Source of the DNA: Clostridium lentum
Lineage (GTDB): Bacteria > Bacillota > Clostridia > Clostridiales > Clostridiaceae
DNA: 64,000 nucleotides
Assembly (NCBI RefSeq): GCF_014287815.1
Contig: NZ_JACOOQ010000004.1
Location: 1 to 64,000 of the forward strand
Direction of reading: 5' to 3'
A program made the position numbers and the translations under genes. The notes under the pieces are model-generated. The model did no database searches. It was not told where the DNA came from and saw only the letters and a program-made list of their open reading frames with translations. Positions 7,622-16,812 of this stretch are shown here, piece by piece (the first letter of the stretch is position 1; each line of letters begins with the position of its first letter).

Positions 7622-7797
7622 ATTTAAATTTTGATATTAGTAAAACAATCTGAATATATTGCGATTTAAAATAAAAGTAGACAAGATTACTATTTGTACA
7701 CAAATTTAAGAAGAGTAATTATTGGAACATTAAGAATTCAAAATTGCTTTATATAATATATTGAACTAATAATCTTATAATTTATGAGGAGATTTAA

Positions 7798-8157
7798 ATG
7801 AATAAAAGGATATTTTTTAAATTAGGATTAGTGTTATTATCTCTGTCACTTGTGTCATGTGGACAGAAGAATAATTCAGAAGATAATAACCATGAAGATA
7901 TGCACCAAGATATTCAATCAAATATAGAACAATATACTCAAGAGGAATCAACTGAAGATGAATACTATACAATAATAAAAGATGCTTGGCAGAAACAAAA
8001 GGATTATATTAAATCTATTGAGGACTCTAAAGTAAAACAATCAGTACAAACCTCAAGGTCTGCTGCTATTATGGAAGCAAATAGATTGCTTATAGAACAT
8101 CCAGAAGATTCAGATGCAATAAATTCAAGTTTAAAGAGGGTTCTTAATGATGAATAA
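7798..8157 (+). CDS. Lipoprotein, 119 aa
   Basis: The N-terminus has a lysine-flanked hydrophobic stretch ending in LVSC, a lipobox with Cys21 as the lipidated residue, so the mature protein is anchored outside the membrane. A low-complexity acidic spacer rich in Asn, Asp, Gln and Glu follows. The last 60 residues form a helical domain (YYTIIKDAWQKQKDYIKSIED...). The ribosome binding site is GAGGAG. A terminator at 181-209 of the 8-kb block ends the unit. Function is unknown. Confidence 0.75.
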   Translation: MNKRIFFKLGLVLLSLSLVSCGQKNNSEDNNHEDMHQDIQSNIEQYTQEESTEDEYYTIIKDAWQKQKDYIKSIEDSKVKQSVQTSRSAAIMEANRLLIEHPEDSDAINSSLKRVLNDE

Positions 8158-8180
8158 TTTTAACATATTACGAACTAGAG

Positions 8181-8209
8181 ACCAGTGAGTTAGAAATCAC
8201 TGGTTTTTT
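8181..8209 (+). terminator. Rho-independent terminator after the lipoprotein
   Basis: An 8-bp perfect stem, ACCAGTGA with TCACTGGT, is followed by six T. Confidence 0.85.
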
Positions 8210-8418
8210 AAATTCTGTATATATTATCAACATTATTTTAAAACAGAGCCTTATATTAATAAGATTTGTTTTGATAAACTGTTGATATTTCATTAATTAT
8301 ACTAAGTGGTTATAATATACAATATAACTATTATTTAGATGGTAGGTAATTTGAGAGTTTATTAAAAATGTTACTGGATTTTTAAGAGTAATAATTTATG
8401 TTTGTGAGAGGTTAGAGG

Positions 8419-8616
8419 ATGAATTTTAGAATTGCTAAGATGGATGATTTACCACAGCTTAAAGTGGTATATGAAAATATAATTGAAGAAATGAATTGCA
8501 ACAATATTAAGATTTGGAATGAAATAATTGATGATAATCTTACATTACACGAATATGGCTTTGAAAGACAAGTATTAACTTGTAAGTATGATTTAGGGGT
8601 TGAGGAAAAGTGTTAG
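8419..8616 (+). pseudogene. GNAT acetyltransferase remnant with internal deletion
   Basis: Residues 1-35 (FRIAKMDDLPQLKVVYENII) match the start of GNAT-family N-acetyltransferases. The frame then jumps to LHEYGFERQVLTCKYDL, which looks like the C-terminal end of such a protein. At 65 residues it lacks the acetyl-CoA binding motif, so most of the domain has been lost. The stop overlaps the GTG start of the following AraC-type pseudogene by 7 bases, consistent with an old operon. Confidence 0.55.
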
Positions 8617-9523
8617 ATGATTATAAGTGTCAGTATGTTAGTAGAATACATAAGGTTCAAGATTATATTGAAAATAACTATTGGAGGAATATGTCTACCA
8701 AAGAGTTGTCTGATGTAGCTGGTTTTTCAAAATATCATTTTAACCGTATTTTTAAAAGTGTATTACATGAGTCTTTATCTCATTATGTAAATAGAATTCG
8801 TATGGAGTATGCTTTGTTTATGCTGGCCCATAGAGAAGATAGAAATATTACTGATATTGCATATGATTTACTGATTCAGCTATTTTTTCAAGAGCTTTTA
8901 AAAATTATTATGGAATAAGTCCCTTTGAGTATAGAAAAAAATATAGCACGAAATGCAAAGAAAATATTTTTATATCCATGTACAATAAATCTGAGAAAAA
9001 GAAAGAATGGGTAACAAATCCGTTTTCTATAACTGGACAAATTCAACTTAAAAAAGTGGAAGAATTTCAGGTGGTATATATTAGACACACTGGTAACTAC
9101 ACTTCGTTAGCTAAGGAATATGCAAGATTAATGGAAAATCTTTTTAGAGCTGCAGCAAAACAGAAACTTTTGAAAGCTGATGAAAATCAAGTTCTTGCCA
9201 TGTATCATGATAATCCTGAATTCGGAAAGGAAGAACAGTTTCGAACTAGTTTATGTATAACTGTTCCTAAGTCTTGTACAGCAAAGGAAGACGGAATGCT
9301 TGGCGTAATGACTATAGAAGGTGGATTATATGCAGTGGGACATTTTGAAATCACCCAGGAGAAATTTGAAGATGCATGGGATTATGTGTATCAACAATGG
9401 CTTATGACAAGTGGATATGTTCCAAGAAATGCTTGTCCTTTTGAGGTGTACTTAAATAATCCTCAGCAAGAAAAAGATCATATAATTAAGGTTGACATCT
9501 ATTTGCCAATTGAACCCATTTGA
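8610..9523 (+). pseudogene. AraC-type regulator with GyrI-like domain, frameshifted
   Basis: The 5' frame (8610-8918) carries an AraC double helix-turn-helix, starting YIENNYWRNMSTKELSDVA and reaching ITDIAYDL. There the phase changes. The other phase continues as DSAIFSRAFKNYYGISPFEY and runs through a GyrI-like small-molecule domain to 9523. Restoring the usual DLGFSDSAIF needs about seven bases, so a small deletion near 8868-8872 broke the gene. Intact members bind drugs or metabolites through the GyrI domain and activate neighbouring genes. The downstream part starts at 8978 only as an internal ATG. Confidence 0.85.
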
Positions 9524-9542
9524 AGAAATGGAGGAATTTTAA

Positions 9543-9938
9543 ATGGATACAATAAAATTAGAACAAATCATTAGAGAAAAGTATGGGAATACTGGTGCTA
9601 TTATAGTGCAAAAGAATGGAGTATCTGTGTATGAGTATTATGAAAATGAATGTACTTTAAATAAAGGAAAATGGAATGGACAGCAAATTGTATCATCAGA
9701 GTGGATTTATGAGAGTACAGAAGAAAAAAGCAATTGGAATGATTTAAAATATGGTTTGTTATGGTGGATTATTGATAAAGAAGAGCATTCATTTGCTGCT
9801 TTAGGGGATGGTGGCAATGTTATATACATTAATCCTAAGGAGAATATGGTAATTATTATTGCTTCATATTTTAAACCAAGGGTTAAGGACAGAATGAAAT
9901 TGATAAAGGAATATATAGAGCCTATGTGGAAGGAATAG
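9543..9938 (+). pseudogene. Serine beta-lactamase-family gene with in-frame internal deletion
   Basis: The N-terminal strand (GAIIVQKNGVSVYEYY) and the C-terminal part (LKYGLLWWIID, then GDGGNVIYINPKENMVIII) belong to class C/PBP-like serine hydrolases. At 131 residues the frame lacks the whole middle, including the SxxK and YxN catalytic motifs. The join near residue 40 keeps the reading frame. It follows the broken AraC-GyrI regulator by 19 bases with a GGAGG site, so it was probably its target. It cannot be catalytic. Confidence 0.75.
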
Positions 9939-9997
9939 AAGGATTCATATTAATAATGGAAAATAGATAAGCTTATGCCATGTTCAGCATAAAAATG

Positions 9998-10028
9998 AGA
10001 GCACCTTTTCTTTGGTGCTCTTATTTTT
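9998..10028 (+). terminator. Rho-independent terminator
   Basis: The stem AGAGCACC with GGTGCTCT is followed by a T-rich tail. It ends the decayed AraC/beta-lactamase unit. The rest of 10029-10187 is AT-rich with no feature I can support. Confidence 0.8.
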
Positions 10029-10187
10029 ATAAGTATATTTTTAATTAGATTCATAAAGGTTCTCAGAACATAGAGTTATTTATATTTTTTTACAAATTAC
10101 AGAAATATGATATTATATTATTAATAGGAAATATTTTGTATTTATATGAATAGAATATTATAAATGGTAAAAAGGAAGGGAAGCTAA

Positions 10188-10259
10188 ATGTATAAGTCGT
10201 GTGAAAATGATGAACAAACGGCTAAGTTATATATGATAAACATGGAAATTATAATATAG
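10188..10259 (+). CDS. Possible 23-residue leader peptide
   Basis: The purine-rich site AAGGAAGGGAAG sits just before an ATG that opens a 23-codon frame (MYKSCENDEQTAKLYMINME then three Ile). The stop is directly followed by a terminator hairpin at 10260-10303. The CNNM-type transporter gene starts 97 bases after that hairpin. A short frame plus terminator ahead of a transporter resembles leader-peptide attenuation. A chance frame or an independent small protein is equally possible. Confidence 0.35.
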   Translation: MYKSCENDEQTAKLYMINMEIII

Positions 10260-10303
10260 GACATAGTCTGCATTTTTATTTAAAATGGAGGTTATGTCTT
10301 TTT
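10260..10303 (+). terminator. Terminator or attenuator upstream of the CNNM transporter
   Basis: The outer stem GACATA/TATGTC encloses an inner stem CATTTT/AAAATG, and five T follow. It sits between a 23-codon frame and the transporter gene, so it may control read-through into 10400. Confidence 0.65.
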
Positions 10304-10399
10304 GCATTTATATTTTTTGAAAGGATTAATGAACAAATTTAAATAAATGGTATTCATATAGAAAATGAAGAGTTAAATTAAAGATAAGGGGAAATATGT

Positions 10400-11653
10400 A
10401 TGGAAGATAGTATATCGAGTATCTTAATTTTAGTTTTATTAATTACAATGTCTGCTTATTTTTCAGCAACAGAGACTGCGTATTCTTCGTTAAATAAGAT
10501 TAAGCTAAAAAGTATAGCTAATAAGGGAAATAAAAAAGCAAAGCTTGCTTTAGAGCTTTCTGAAAAGTATGACTCAGTGATATCAACAATTTTAATTGGT
10601 AATAATATTGTTAATATTGCCACTGCATCTTTAGCAGCAGTTTTATTTACAAAGTTACTAGGTAGTTCAGGTGTTACAGTATCAACTATTGTTATGACTA
10701 TTCTAATACTTATTTTTGGTGAAATTTCACCAAAGAGTATAGCAAAAGATATTCCAGAAAGTTTTGCCATAGTTTCAGCACCATTGCTTAATGTTTTTTG
10801 CATTATTTTAAAGCCTGTAAATCATATATTTTGTCTTTGGAAAAAGCTCATAAGCAAGGTATTAAAAATACAAAAGCATTCAGGTATAACTGAAGATGAA
10901 ATATTAACAATAGCTGAAGAAGCAGAAAATGAAGGTGGAATAAATCCACAGCAATTAGAAATAATTAAAAGTGCCATAGAGCTTAATGAACAAGAGGTTA
11001 TAGAAGCTTTCACACCACGTGTTGATATGATTGCCGTAAAAGATAGTTGTAGCAAGGAAGAACTGCTGAACCTATTTATTGAAAGTGGATTTTCAAGGAT
11101 TCCAGTTTATCATGATAATATAGATAATGTCATTGGTATAATCAATGAAAAGGATCTTATTAATATTGTAGTAAATAATAACAATGAAGAAATAAGTAGC
11201 ATAATTAAACCGCTTAATGTTATACAACCTCATATGAAGTTATCGCACTTACTAAAAGTTTTACAAAATAATAAATCTCATATGGCTCTTATAGCAGATG
11301 AGTATGGTGGAACCATGGGGATTATAACTTTAGAGGATATTTTAGAGGAATTGGTAGGAGAAATTTGGGATGAACATGATAAGGTAGTAAATGATATTGA
11401 AAAGATAGGTGAAGATGAATATATTGTTAGAGGTAACGCTAATATAGAAAAGGTATTAGAAGAGGTTGATTTGGAAGATGAATTTGAAGTGAATTCAGTT
11501 AATGGCTGGGTTATTCAACAGTTTGGAAAGATACCAAAGGTAGGAGAAAGTTTTGAATATAAAAATCTTAAGATAGTAATCCAAAAGGCCACTAAGCGAT
11601 GTGTTCTAGAAATAAGAATCACAGTAGATGAGCCAATGGAAATATCAAGTTAA
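10400..11653 (+). CDS. CNNM/CorC-type transporter (hemolysin-like, DUF21-CBS-CorC)
   Basis: This 417-residue membrane protein has a DUF21 domain over residues 1-190 with four hydrophobic segments. A pair of CBS domains lies at about 205-325 (beginning FTPRVDMIAV and ending GTMGIITLEDILEELVGEI), and a CorC_HlyC domain at about 340-412. The family exports or regulates Mg2+ and possibly Co2+; CBS pairs bind adenine nucleotides. The older name hemolysin is misleading. The length is normal. A ribosome binding site (GGGGAAA) precedes the ATG, and an attenuator-like structure lies upstream. A bidirectional terminator follows. Confidence 0.9.
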   Translation: MEDSISSILILVLLITMSAYFSATETAYSSLNKIKLKSIANKGNKKAKLALELSEKYDSVISTILIGNNIVNIATASLAAVLFTKLLGSSGVTVSTIVMTILILIFGEISPKSIAKDIPESFAIVSAPLLNVFCIILKPVNHIFCLWKKLISKVLKIQKHSGITEDEILTIAEEAENEGGINPQQLEIIKSAIELNEQEVIEAFTPRVDMIAVKDSCSKEELLNLFIESGFSRIPVYHDNIDNVIGIINEKDLINIVVNNNNEEISSIIKPLNVIQPHMKLSHLLKVLQNNKSHMALIADEYGGTMGIITLEDILEELVGEIWDEHDKVVNDIEKIGEDEYIVRGNANIEKVLEEVDLEDEFEVNSVNGWVIQQFGKIPKVGESFEYKNLKIVIQKATKRCVLEIRITVDEPMEISS

Positions 11654-11662
11654 TTTAGAAGT

Positions 11663-11704
11663 AAAAAAGTAATAGGATGCAAAAATACATCCTATTACTT
11701 TTTA
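11663..11704. terminator. Bidirectional terminator
   Basis: A 16-bp perfect stem (arms ending in GGATG and CATCC) with A-rich and T-rich flanks lies between the convergent transporter and nitroreductase genes and can serve both. Confidence 0.9.
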
Positions 11705-11752
11705 GATTATATATTTTTGATTAATAATTATAAATTTAATAAAAGTTGATGT

Positions 11753-12403
11753 TTATTTTACAATGGTAGATACTTCACTTAGGGGTTGACGTTTCTTAGG
11801 AGTGGCAGGCTTAGCACGGTAACCAAAAGCACAACCAAGGGTTACTTGGAACTTTTTAGTGTCTAGCAAACCTTCCTCCACAAGAATTTTAGTAACAGCT
11901 TTCTTATCCATTCCTCCAATAGGGCAAGAATCAATTTCTAGCATAGCAGCAGTAAGCATCATGCTTGATAAAGCAATATATGTTTGTTCAGTTGCATAGG
12001 CTTGGAAGGCTTTATCATTATCAAACATATTATCTACATTTTTTAAAAAGCCTTTCATCATATTATAATGTTCATCAGTAAGGTTTTGCACATCTTTTAG
12101 TAAATATTCGATGTAATGAGAATCAGATTTGATTTCATCAGCAGTTCTAGTTAATAATACAATAAAGTCACTGCAAGTTTGAATTTGTTTTGCTCCACCA
12201 AAGCATACTTCACTTAATTTATCTTTTAGATTTTTATTTTCTACAACAATAAAGTGCCAAGGTTCAATACCTACAGAGCTAGGAGCTAAGCGACCTCCTT
12301 CTAGGATAACATCTAAATCTTCTTTACTTATACTTTTTTGGTTATTAAATTCTTTACAGGCATGTCTAAAGTTTAATATATTAATTACTTCATTTTTATT
12401 CAT
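11753..12403 (-). CDS. NAD(P)H-dependent nitroreductase-family flavoprotein
   Basis: The protein of about 216 residues has the nitroreductase fold markers: FRHACKEFN near the N-terminus, GRLAPSSVGIEPWHFIVV (FMN-binding region) and a C-terminal GCAFGYRAKPATPKKRQPL. Such enzymes reduce nitroaromatics, quinones or flavins with NAD(P)H. I place the start at 12403 and not at the ATG nine bases earlier, because AAGGAG lies only one base before the earlier ATG and ten before this one. It stands alone and is convergent with the CNNM gene. The substrate cannot be told. Confidence 0.9.
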   Translation of the reverse strand: MNKNEVINILNFRHACKEFNNQKSISKEDLDVILEGGRLAPSSVGIEPWHFIVVENKNLKDKLSEVCFGGAKQIQTCSDFIVLLTRTADEIKSDSHYIEYLLKDVQNLTDEHYNMMKGFLKNVDNMFDNDKAFQAYATEQTYIALSSMMLTAAMLEIDSCPIGGMDKKAVTKILVEEGLLDTKKFQVTLGCAFGYRAKPATPKKRQPLSEVSTIVK

Positions 12404-12606
12404 AAAAAGCATACTCCTTTATTTATAATTTATATTAAATTAATTTTTATGTATATCAGCATATATTATTATTGTCTTATTTTAACATATATATAAGGAG
12501 AGTTTCAATACTGTGAACAGGAATAATCTTTTTAAATCAATGGAAAAATTTTATATAAAGTGGTAGTATAGATTCATATAAAAATATTAAAGTGGGAGCT
12601 ATATAT

Positions 12607-14115
12607 ATGAGTGAAGTAGAAAAAAAATTAAAAGAATTTGCTGAATATTTAAAAAAAATAAATCACTATACTACAGCAGGAAACCTTATGTATTGGGATA
12701 TGACTACAGGAATGCCAGAAGCTATGGCAGAATCAAGGGCAGAAACATTATCATTCTTTCAAACAGAAGTGCATAGCTTGAATGTATCACCAAAAATTGC
12801 AGAATTTATAGAATTTTTTGAAAGTCATATGGGTGAATTTGATTATATTCATAAGAGAATGACCGAACAGCTAAAGAAAAAGTATGAAAATCAAAAGAGA
12901 TATCCAGAAGAATTTATCAAGGAATTTTCACTAGCAGCATCAAGAGGAGAAGTGGCATGGGAAAAAGCAAAAAATGCTAGTGATTTTGATGTGTTTAAAC
13001 CAGCCTTAGAAAAAATAGTGGATCTTACTAAAAAGTCTATAGAATACAAAGGCTATGAAGATAATAAATATGATGCCCTTCTTGATGATTATGAAGCAGG
13101 CCTTACAGTAAATAAGCTTGATAAAGTTTTTGGAGAATTAAGGGATGGTATAGTAGAAATATTAAATAAAATAAAGGTCACAGGAAAGACAATAGATGAT
13201 TCCTTCTTCCATAATCATTTTCCTAAATCAGAACAAGAAAGCTTATCTTTAAAGATTTTAGATCTTATGGGTTTTGATTTTAAGAGAGGAAGAATGGATG
13301 AAACAGAGCATCCTTATACACTTGATATGACTAATAAGGATGTTAGAATAACTAATCATTACTATGAAAATGATTTTACTTCAGCATTATTTTCAGCTAT
13401 TCATGAAGGTGGTCACGCACTTTATGAGCAAGATATACCAGATTTATTGGAAGGTACTGGTTTAAATGTTGCTTCTTCTATGGCAGTTCATGAATCACAA
13501 TCAAGATTTTATGAAAATATCATTGGAAAGAGTAGAGAATTTAGCAATTACTTATATAAGGAAGCAATTAAGCAATTTAATGAACAATTTGATGGAGTTT
13601 CAGAAGAAGAGTTTTATAAGGCATTAAATAAAGTTACACCATCGCTTATTAGAACAGAAGCAGATGAGCTAACTTATAGTCTTCACATAATAATAAGGTA
13701 TGAAATAGAAAAACTTTTAATTAATGATATTATAGAGGTTAAAGACCTTCCAAAAGTATGGAATAAGAAATATAAGGAATATTTAGGGGTAGAGCCTACA
13801 AGTGATAAGGAAGGTGTATTACAAGATGTACATTGGTCAGATGGATCATTTGGTTACTTTCCAAGCTATGCTTTAGGAAATCTATATGGTGCACAAATGC
13901 TTCATAAGATGACTAAGGATGTACCAGGAATTTATGAGGAAATTGGTAAAGGAAATCTTCAGCCAGTGCATAAATGGTTAAAGGAAAATGTTCATGAATA
14001 TGCAAATCTTTATGATCCAAGTAATTTAATAAAGAAAATTACTGGGGAAGAGCTTCAAGCAAAGTACTTCCTTCAATACTTAGATAATAAATATAAAGCT
14101 ATTTATAACTATTAA
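12607..14115 (+). CDS. M32-family metallocarboxypeptidase
   Basis: This 502-residue protein has the M32 zinc motif HEGGH at about residue 265 and the downstream AVHESQSRFYEN segment that supplies the third ligand. The N-terminus has the usual NLMYWDMTTGMPE. The family removes C-terminal residues from peptides in the cytoplasm. The length is normal. The start at the ATG 12607 is preferred over the GTG 15 bases earlier, because GGGAG lies seven to eight bases before the ATG. It is a single-gene unit ending in a strong terminator. Confidence 0.95.
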   Translation: MSEVEKKLKEFAEYLKKINHYTTAGNLMYWDMTTGMPEAMAESRAETLSFFQTEVHSLNVSPKIAEFIEFFESHMGEFDYIHKRMTEQLKKKYENQKRYPEEFIKEFSLAASRGEVAWEKAKNASDFDVFKPALEKIVDLTKKSIEYKGYEDNKYDALLDDYEAGLTVNKLDKVFGELRDGIVEILNKIKVTGKTIDDSFFHNHFPKSEQESLSLKILDLMGFDFKRGRMDETEHPYTLDMTNKDVRITNHYYENDFTSALFSAIHEGGHALYEQDIPDLLEGTGLNVASSMAVHESQSRFYENIIGKSREFSNYLYKEAIKQFNEQFDGVSEEEFYKALNKVTPSLIRTEADELTYSLHIIIRYEIEKLLINDIIEVKDLPKVWNKKYKEYLGVEPTSDKEGVLQDVHWSDGSFGYFPSYALGNLYGAQMLHKMTKDVPGIYEEIGKGNLQPVHKWLKENVHEYANLYDPSNLIKKITGEELQAKYFLQYLDNKYKAIYNY

Positions 14116-14125
14116 TATCAATTAA

Positions 14126-14156
14126 AGAGGTAGCCCATTAGGGCTGCCTCTATTTT
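14126..14156 (+). terminator. Rho-independent terminator after the M32 peptidase
   Basis: An 11-bp stem, AGAGGTAGCCC with GGGCTGCCTCT (one wobble), is followed by a T-rich tail. Confidence 0.85.
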
Positions 14157-14172
14157 GATAAAGAAAATATGG

Positions 14173-15012
14173 TTAATCTAAACTATAATTCTGCCATAAA
14201 TCCTGAAAAATCATTTCAGCACCTTTTTTATAGTCATAAGTACTGGTATTGTCTTTAGACTTCAGTAATGACCAACAGGCATTCCAAAACTTAACAACAT
14301 AAAGATAATAAGCAAGCTTCTTATAGTGATAATTGGTAGGTTTATGAAAATAGAACTTTAATAGATTTTTTTTACCCTCATCATTCATCATCCAAGATAA
14401 AGTGGCAAGGTCGTAGAATATATCACCTATGGCTGAAAACTCATAATCTATAAAGTATAAATCATTGCCTGTAATAAGTATATTTGATGGATTGAGATCA
14501 TTATGACAAAGTCCTATATCCATATTCTCTAAGCAAAAATATTCAATAGTTTTTAGTTTATCAATTAGTATATTGATAAAGGTAGGTAATTGAAGTTGAT
14601 TTTTTTCGCATAATAATAAGCTTTCCTTAATTTCATTAAAAGGATTAAAGTGCTTACAGTATTTCAAGCTATGAAGAGTTTTTAATTTTGTAGTTAAATC
14701 AGCAATGAAACCTATGGAAGAAAATTCTCTTTCATTTGGCATGTGTCCATTTATCCATTCAGTAACCATATTGCCAGAAGCGGCTGAATAATATAAAAGC
14801 CTTGGAGCTATGTTGTTTTGTGCGCATATTTTTATTATATTTTTTTCTTCCATGTCTTTAGATTTATTACATATTCTAATAAAATAAGGAGTATTTAAAT
14901 ATTCAATTTTATAGCATTCATTATTAAGTCCGGATAGTTTTGTCTTAATAGAAACATCATTAATATTGAAATTAAGCTCCTTTAAAATAAAGTCATTTAA
15001 TTTTAAATTCAT
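14173..15012 (-). CDS. Choline-kinase/aminoglycoside-phosphotransferase-like kinase
   Basis: The 279-residue protein has a kinase-like fold. The catalytic loop is GLCHNDLNPSNIL at about residues 165-177, followed by the metal-binding YFIDYEFSAIGDIFYDLA. This pattern fits the choline/ethanolamine kinase branch (LicA-like) better than drug phosphotransferases. It would phosphorylate a small alcohol substrate with ATP in the cytoplasm. No lic-type neighbours are present, so the substrate is open. It is a lone minus-strand gene. Confidence 0.8.
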   Translation of the reverse strand: MNLKLNDFILKELNFNINDVSIKTKLSGLNNECYKIEYLNTPYFIRICNKSKDMEEKNIIKICAQNNIAPRLLYYSAASGNMVTEWINGHMPNEREFSSIGFIADLTTKLKTLHSLKYCKHFNPFNEIKESLLLCEKNQLQLPTFINILIDKLKTIEYFCLENMDIGLCHNDLNPSNILITGNDLYFIDYEFSAIGDIFYDLATLSWMMNDEGKKNLLKFYFHKPTNYHYKKLAYYLYVVKFWNACWSLLKSKDNTSTYDYKKGAEMIFQDLWQNYSLD

Positions 15013-15140
15013 AATATCACCTTAAGATTTTAAATGAAAAATTTTAACTGAAAATTATTGTATCATATTTCAACTTACGGTAATACAGAAATAAATTAAG
15101 TAATTTAAGAAGTAAAATTAAATATGTAAGTTATATTGAG

Positions 15141-15278
15141 CTAAGGAAAAATCCTAGCTCTTTTGTTTTTGCTCATGGTTTGGCCACAACATTTAGGTAC
15201 ATCCTCTTCCATAACATTTACGAATACTTCTTTGCCACAGTTTTTACAGACATATGTGCCATTATGATTATAAGACAT
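15141..15278 (-). CDS. Small zinc-ribbon protein, 45 aa
   Basis: A 45-codon frame has a clear site (AAGGAG eight bases before ATG). The protein starts MSYNHNGTYVCKNCGKEVFV and has a second Cys pair in KCCGQTMSKN, giving four possible zinc ligands. Short clostridial proteins of this form are common and uncharacterised. It is divergent from the membrane protein at 15377, with about 100 bases of shared promoter region. A hairpin (GAGCT/AGCTC) overlaps its stop. Confidence 0.7.
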   Translation of the reverse strand: MSYNHNGTYVCKNCGKEVFVNVMEEDVPKCCGQTMSKNKRARIFP

Positions 15279-15376
15279 AAATAACGACTCCTTTTTCATT
15301 TAAACTTATATATACCAATATAAGTAAAATATGATATAATTATAAATATTGTAAATTAATTTAAGGAGGTAGGGAA

Positions 15377-15898
15377 ATGGAGTTTGAACTAATGATACCT
15401 TTTGGTGTTGTGATAATTATATTTGCTACCATTATATGTAGAAAATATATTTTTAAGAAGAGTGATGAGGATATTATTACATGTGATGAAGGTGAAGATA
15501 ATTTTAAAATAAATAAGAATTATTCTGAAGATATAGCAAGGATAAATATAGTTGATTATAAAGAAAATAATAGTGAAGATACTATGGAAGATTTAGTTAG
15601 AGAAAGAGATTATGATGATTATTCTAGGAGTATGGAAGAAAGTATAATAAAAACAAGTGCTAGATATTACGAGGAAAAGAAAGAAAAAGAAGAGGAAGAA
15701 AGAAAATTAAAAGAGAAAGAACATGAAAAAGAAGTTTTACAGCAAAGTGAAAAGGGAAATATGAGGCTAGTTGACGAAGTGCGTAGACGTAGTTTAAATG
15801 AGGTTATAGCAGAAGCAGAATTGAAAGCGAAGAGAAGAAAGAAGATGGATGAGATAAAAAAGACAAGAAAAATGACAGAACATCATATGGAAAGATAA
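15377..15898 (+). CDS. Membrane-anchored charged coiled-coil protein, possibly cut short
   Basis: One membrane helix at residues 6-21 (IPFGVVIIIFATII) is followed by a long, highly charged cytoplasmic part with a KEKEEEERKLKEKEHEKE coiled coil. AAGGAGG precedes the ATG. No family is recognised. After the TAA at 15896-15898 the same frame stays open for 38 more codons, to a TAA at 16013-16015, and a terminator begins immediately after that second stop. The first stop may therefore be a recent nonsense change. Confidence 0.65.
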   Translation: MEFELMIPFGVVIIIFATIICRKYIFKKSDEDIITCDEGEDNFKINKNYSEDIARINIVDYKENNSEDTMEDLVRERDYDDYSRSMEESIIKTSARYYEEKKEKEEEERKLKEKEHEKEVLQQSEKGNMRLVDEVRRRSLNEVIAEAELKAKRRKKMDEIKKTRKMTEHHMER

Positions 15899-16016
15899 AA
15901 GTTAAGCATAATATATGCTAAACGAACAGATATAAAAGATATAATAACTAAAGCAAGTATTATGAAAAATATACCTAAGCAAAATCACATAGAAATATTA
16001 AAAGATTATGATTAAG

Positions 16017-16040
16017 TAGCCGTTTTTGGCTGTTTTTTTA
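16017..16040 (+). terminator. Rho-independent terminator
   Basis: A short stem TAGCC/GGCTG around GTTTTT is followed by seven T. It starts two bases after the in-frame stop at 16013-16015. Confidence 0.7.
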
Positions 16041-16104
16041 TACAATCAAATAGAGATAAGTGTTTATGAATATGATATAATTTATCAAAAGGTTGCTGTT
16101 AATT

Positions 16105-16680
16105 ATGGCTATAAATGTAAAAAATATCATTGCCAGTGCCTTACTTGAGCTGTGTGAGACAAAATCATTAGAAGCATTAACAGTAAAGCAGATTTTAGAA
16201 AAAAGTGGTGTCAGTAGACAAACATTTTATAATCATTTTATTGATAAGAATGATTTAATCCAATATGTCTATAAGGAAAAGATTATTCCAGATTTTCATG
16301 ATAATAATATGAACATAAGCTTTTATGATTCGCTAGTAATAGCTTTTGAAAATATGAAAAAATATCATTATTTTATGAAGCAAGCATGCCTTATGGAAGG
16401 GCAAAATTGTTTAAAGGACTATATATTTAATCATTGTAAAGAATTTGATTTGAAGTGGCATCAAGAACTATATGGAGACGAGCCTATGCCTGAATCATTA
16501 AGATTTGCCACAGAATATCATGCAACTGCATCAAGTAGCATGACTCTTTCATGGATATTATCTGATATGCCTGTATCTTGTGAAGAAATTTCTAAGATGA
16601 TTACTGAAATGCGTGGCATAGGCATGGAACAGCTTTTTAAGAATGGAAAGACCAAAGGTAATCCATATAAGAGAAATTGA
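16105..16680 (+). CDS. TetR/AcrR-family transcriptional regulator
   Basis: This 191-residue protein has an N-terminal helix-turn-helix at about residues 5-50 (ASALLELCETKSLEALTV, then ILEKSGVSRQTFYNHF). The C-terminal ligand domain resembles the TetR_C_33/DhaS-like group. TetR proteins repress nearby genes until an inducer binds. I choose the ATG at 16105 over the TTG at 16093; the site AAAGG is weak. The aldo/keto reductase 130 bases downstream in the same direction is a plausible target, but it is broken. Confidence 0.85.
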   Translation: MAINVKNIIASALLELCETKSLEALTVKQILEKSGVSRQTFYNHFIDKNDLIQYVYKEKIIPDFHDNNMNISFYDSLVIAFENMKKYHYFMKQACLMEGQNCLKDYIFNHCKEFDLKWHQELYGDEPMPESLRFATEYHATASSSMTLSWILSDMPVSCEEISKMITEMRGIGMEQLFKNGKTKGNPYKRN

Positions 16681-16812
16681 CAAATCACGTGAAATGTCAA
16701 CTTTTAGACAACTGAATTTTTATGTAAATTGAATTCCCCTTTTCCGTATATTAAGATAAATGAAAAGAGGCAAGTGGTTGCTCCAAAATTAAACAAGCAG
16801 GAGGATATAAAA

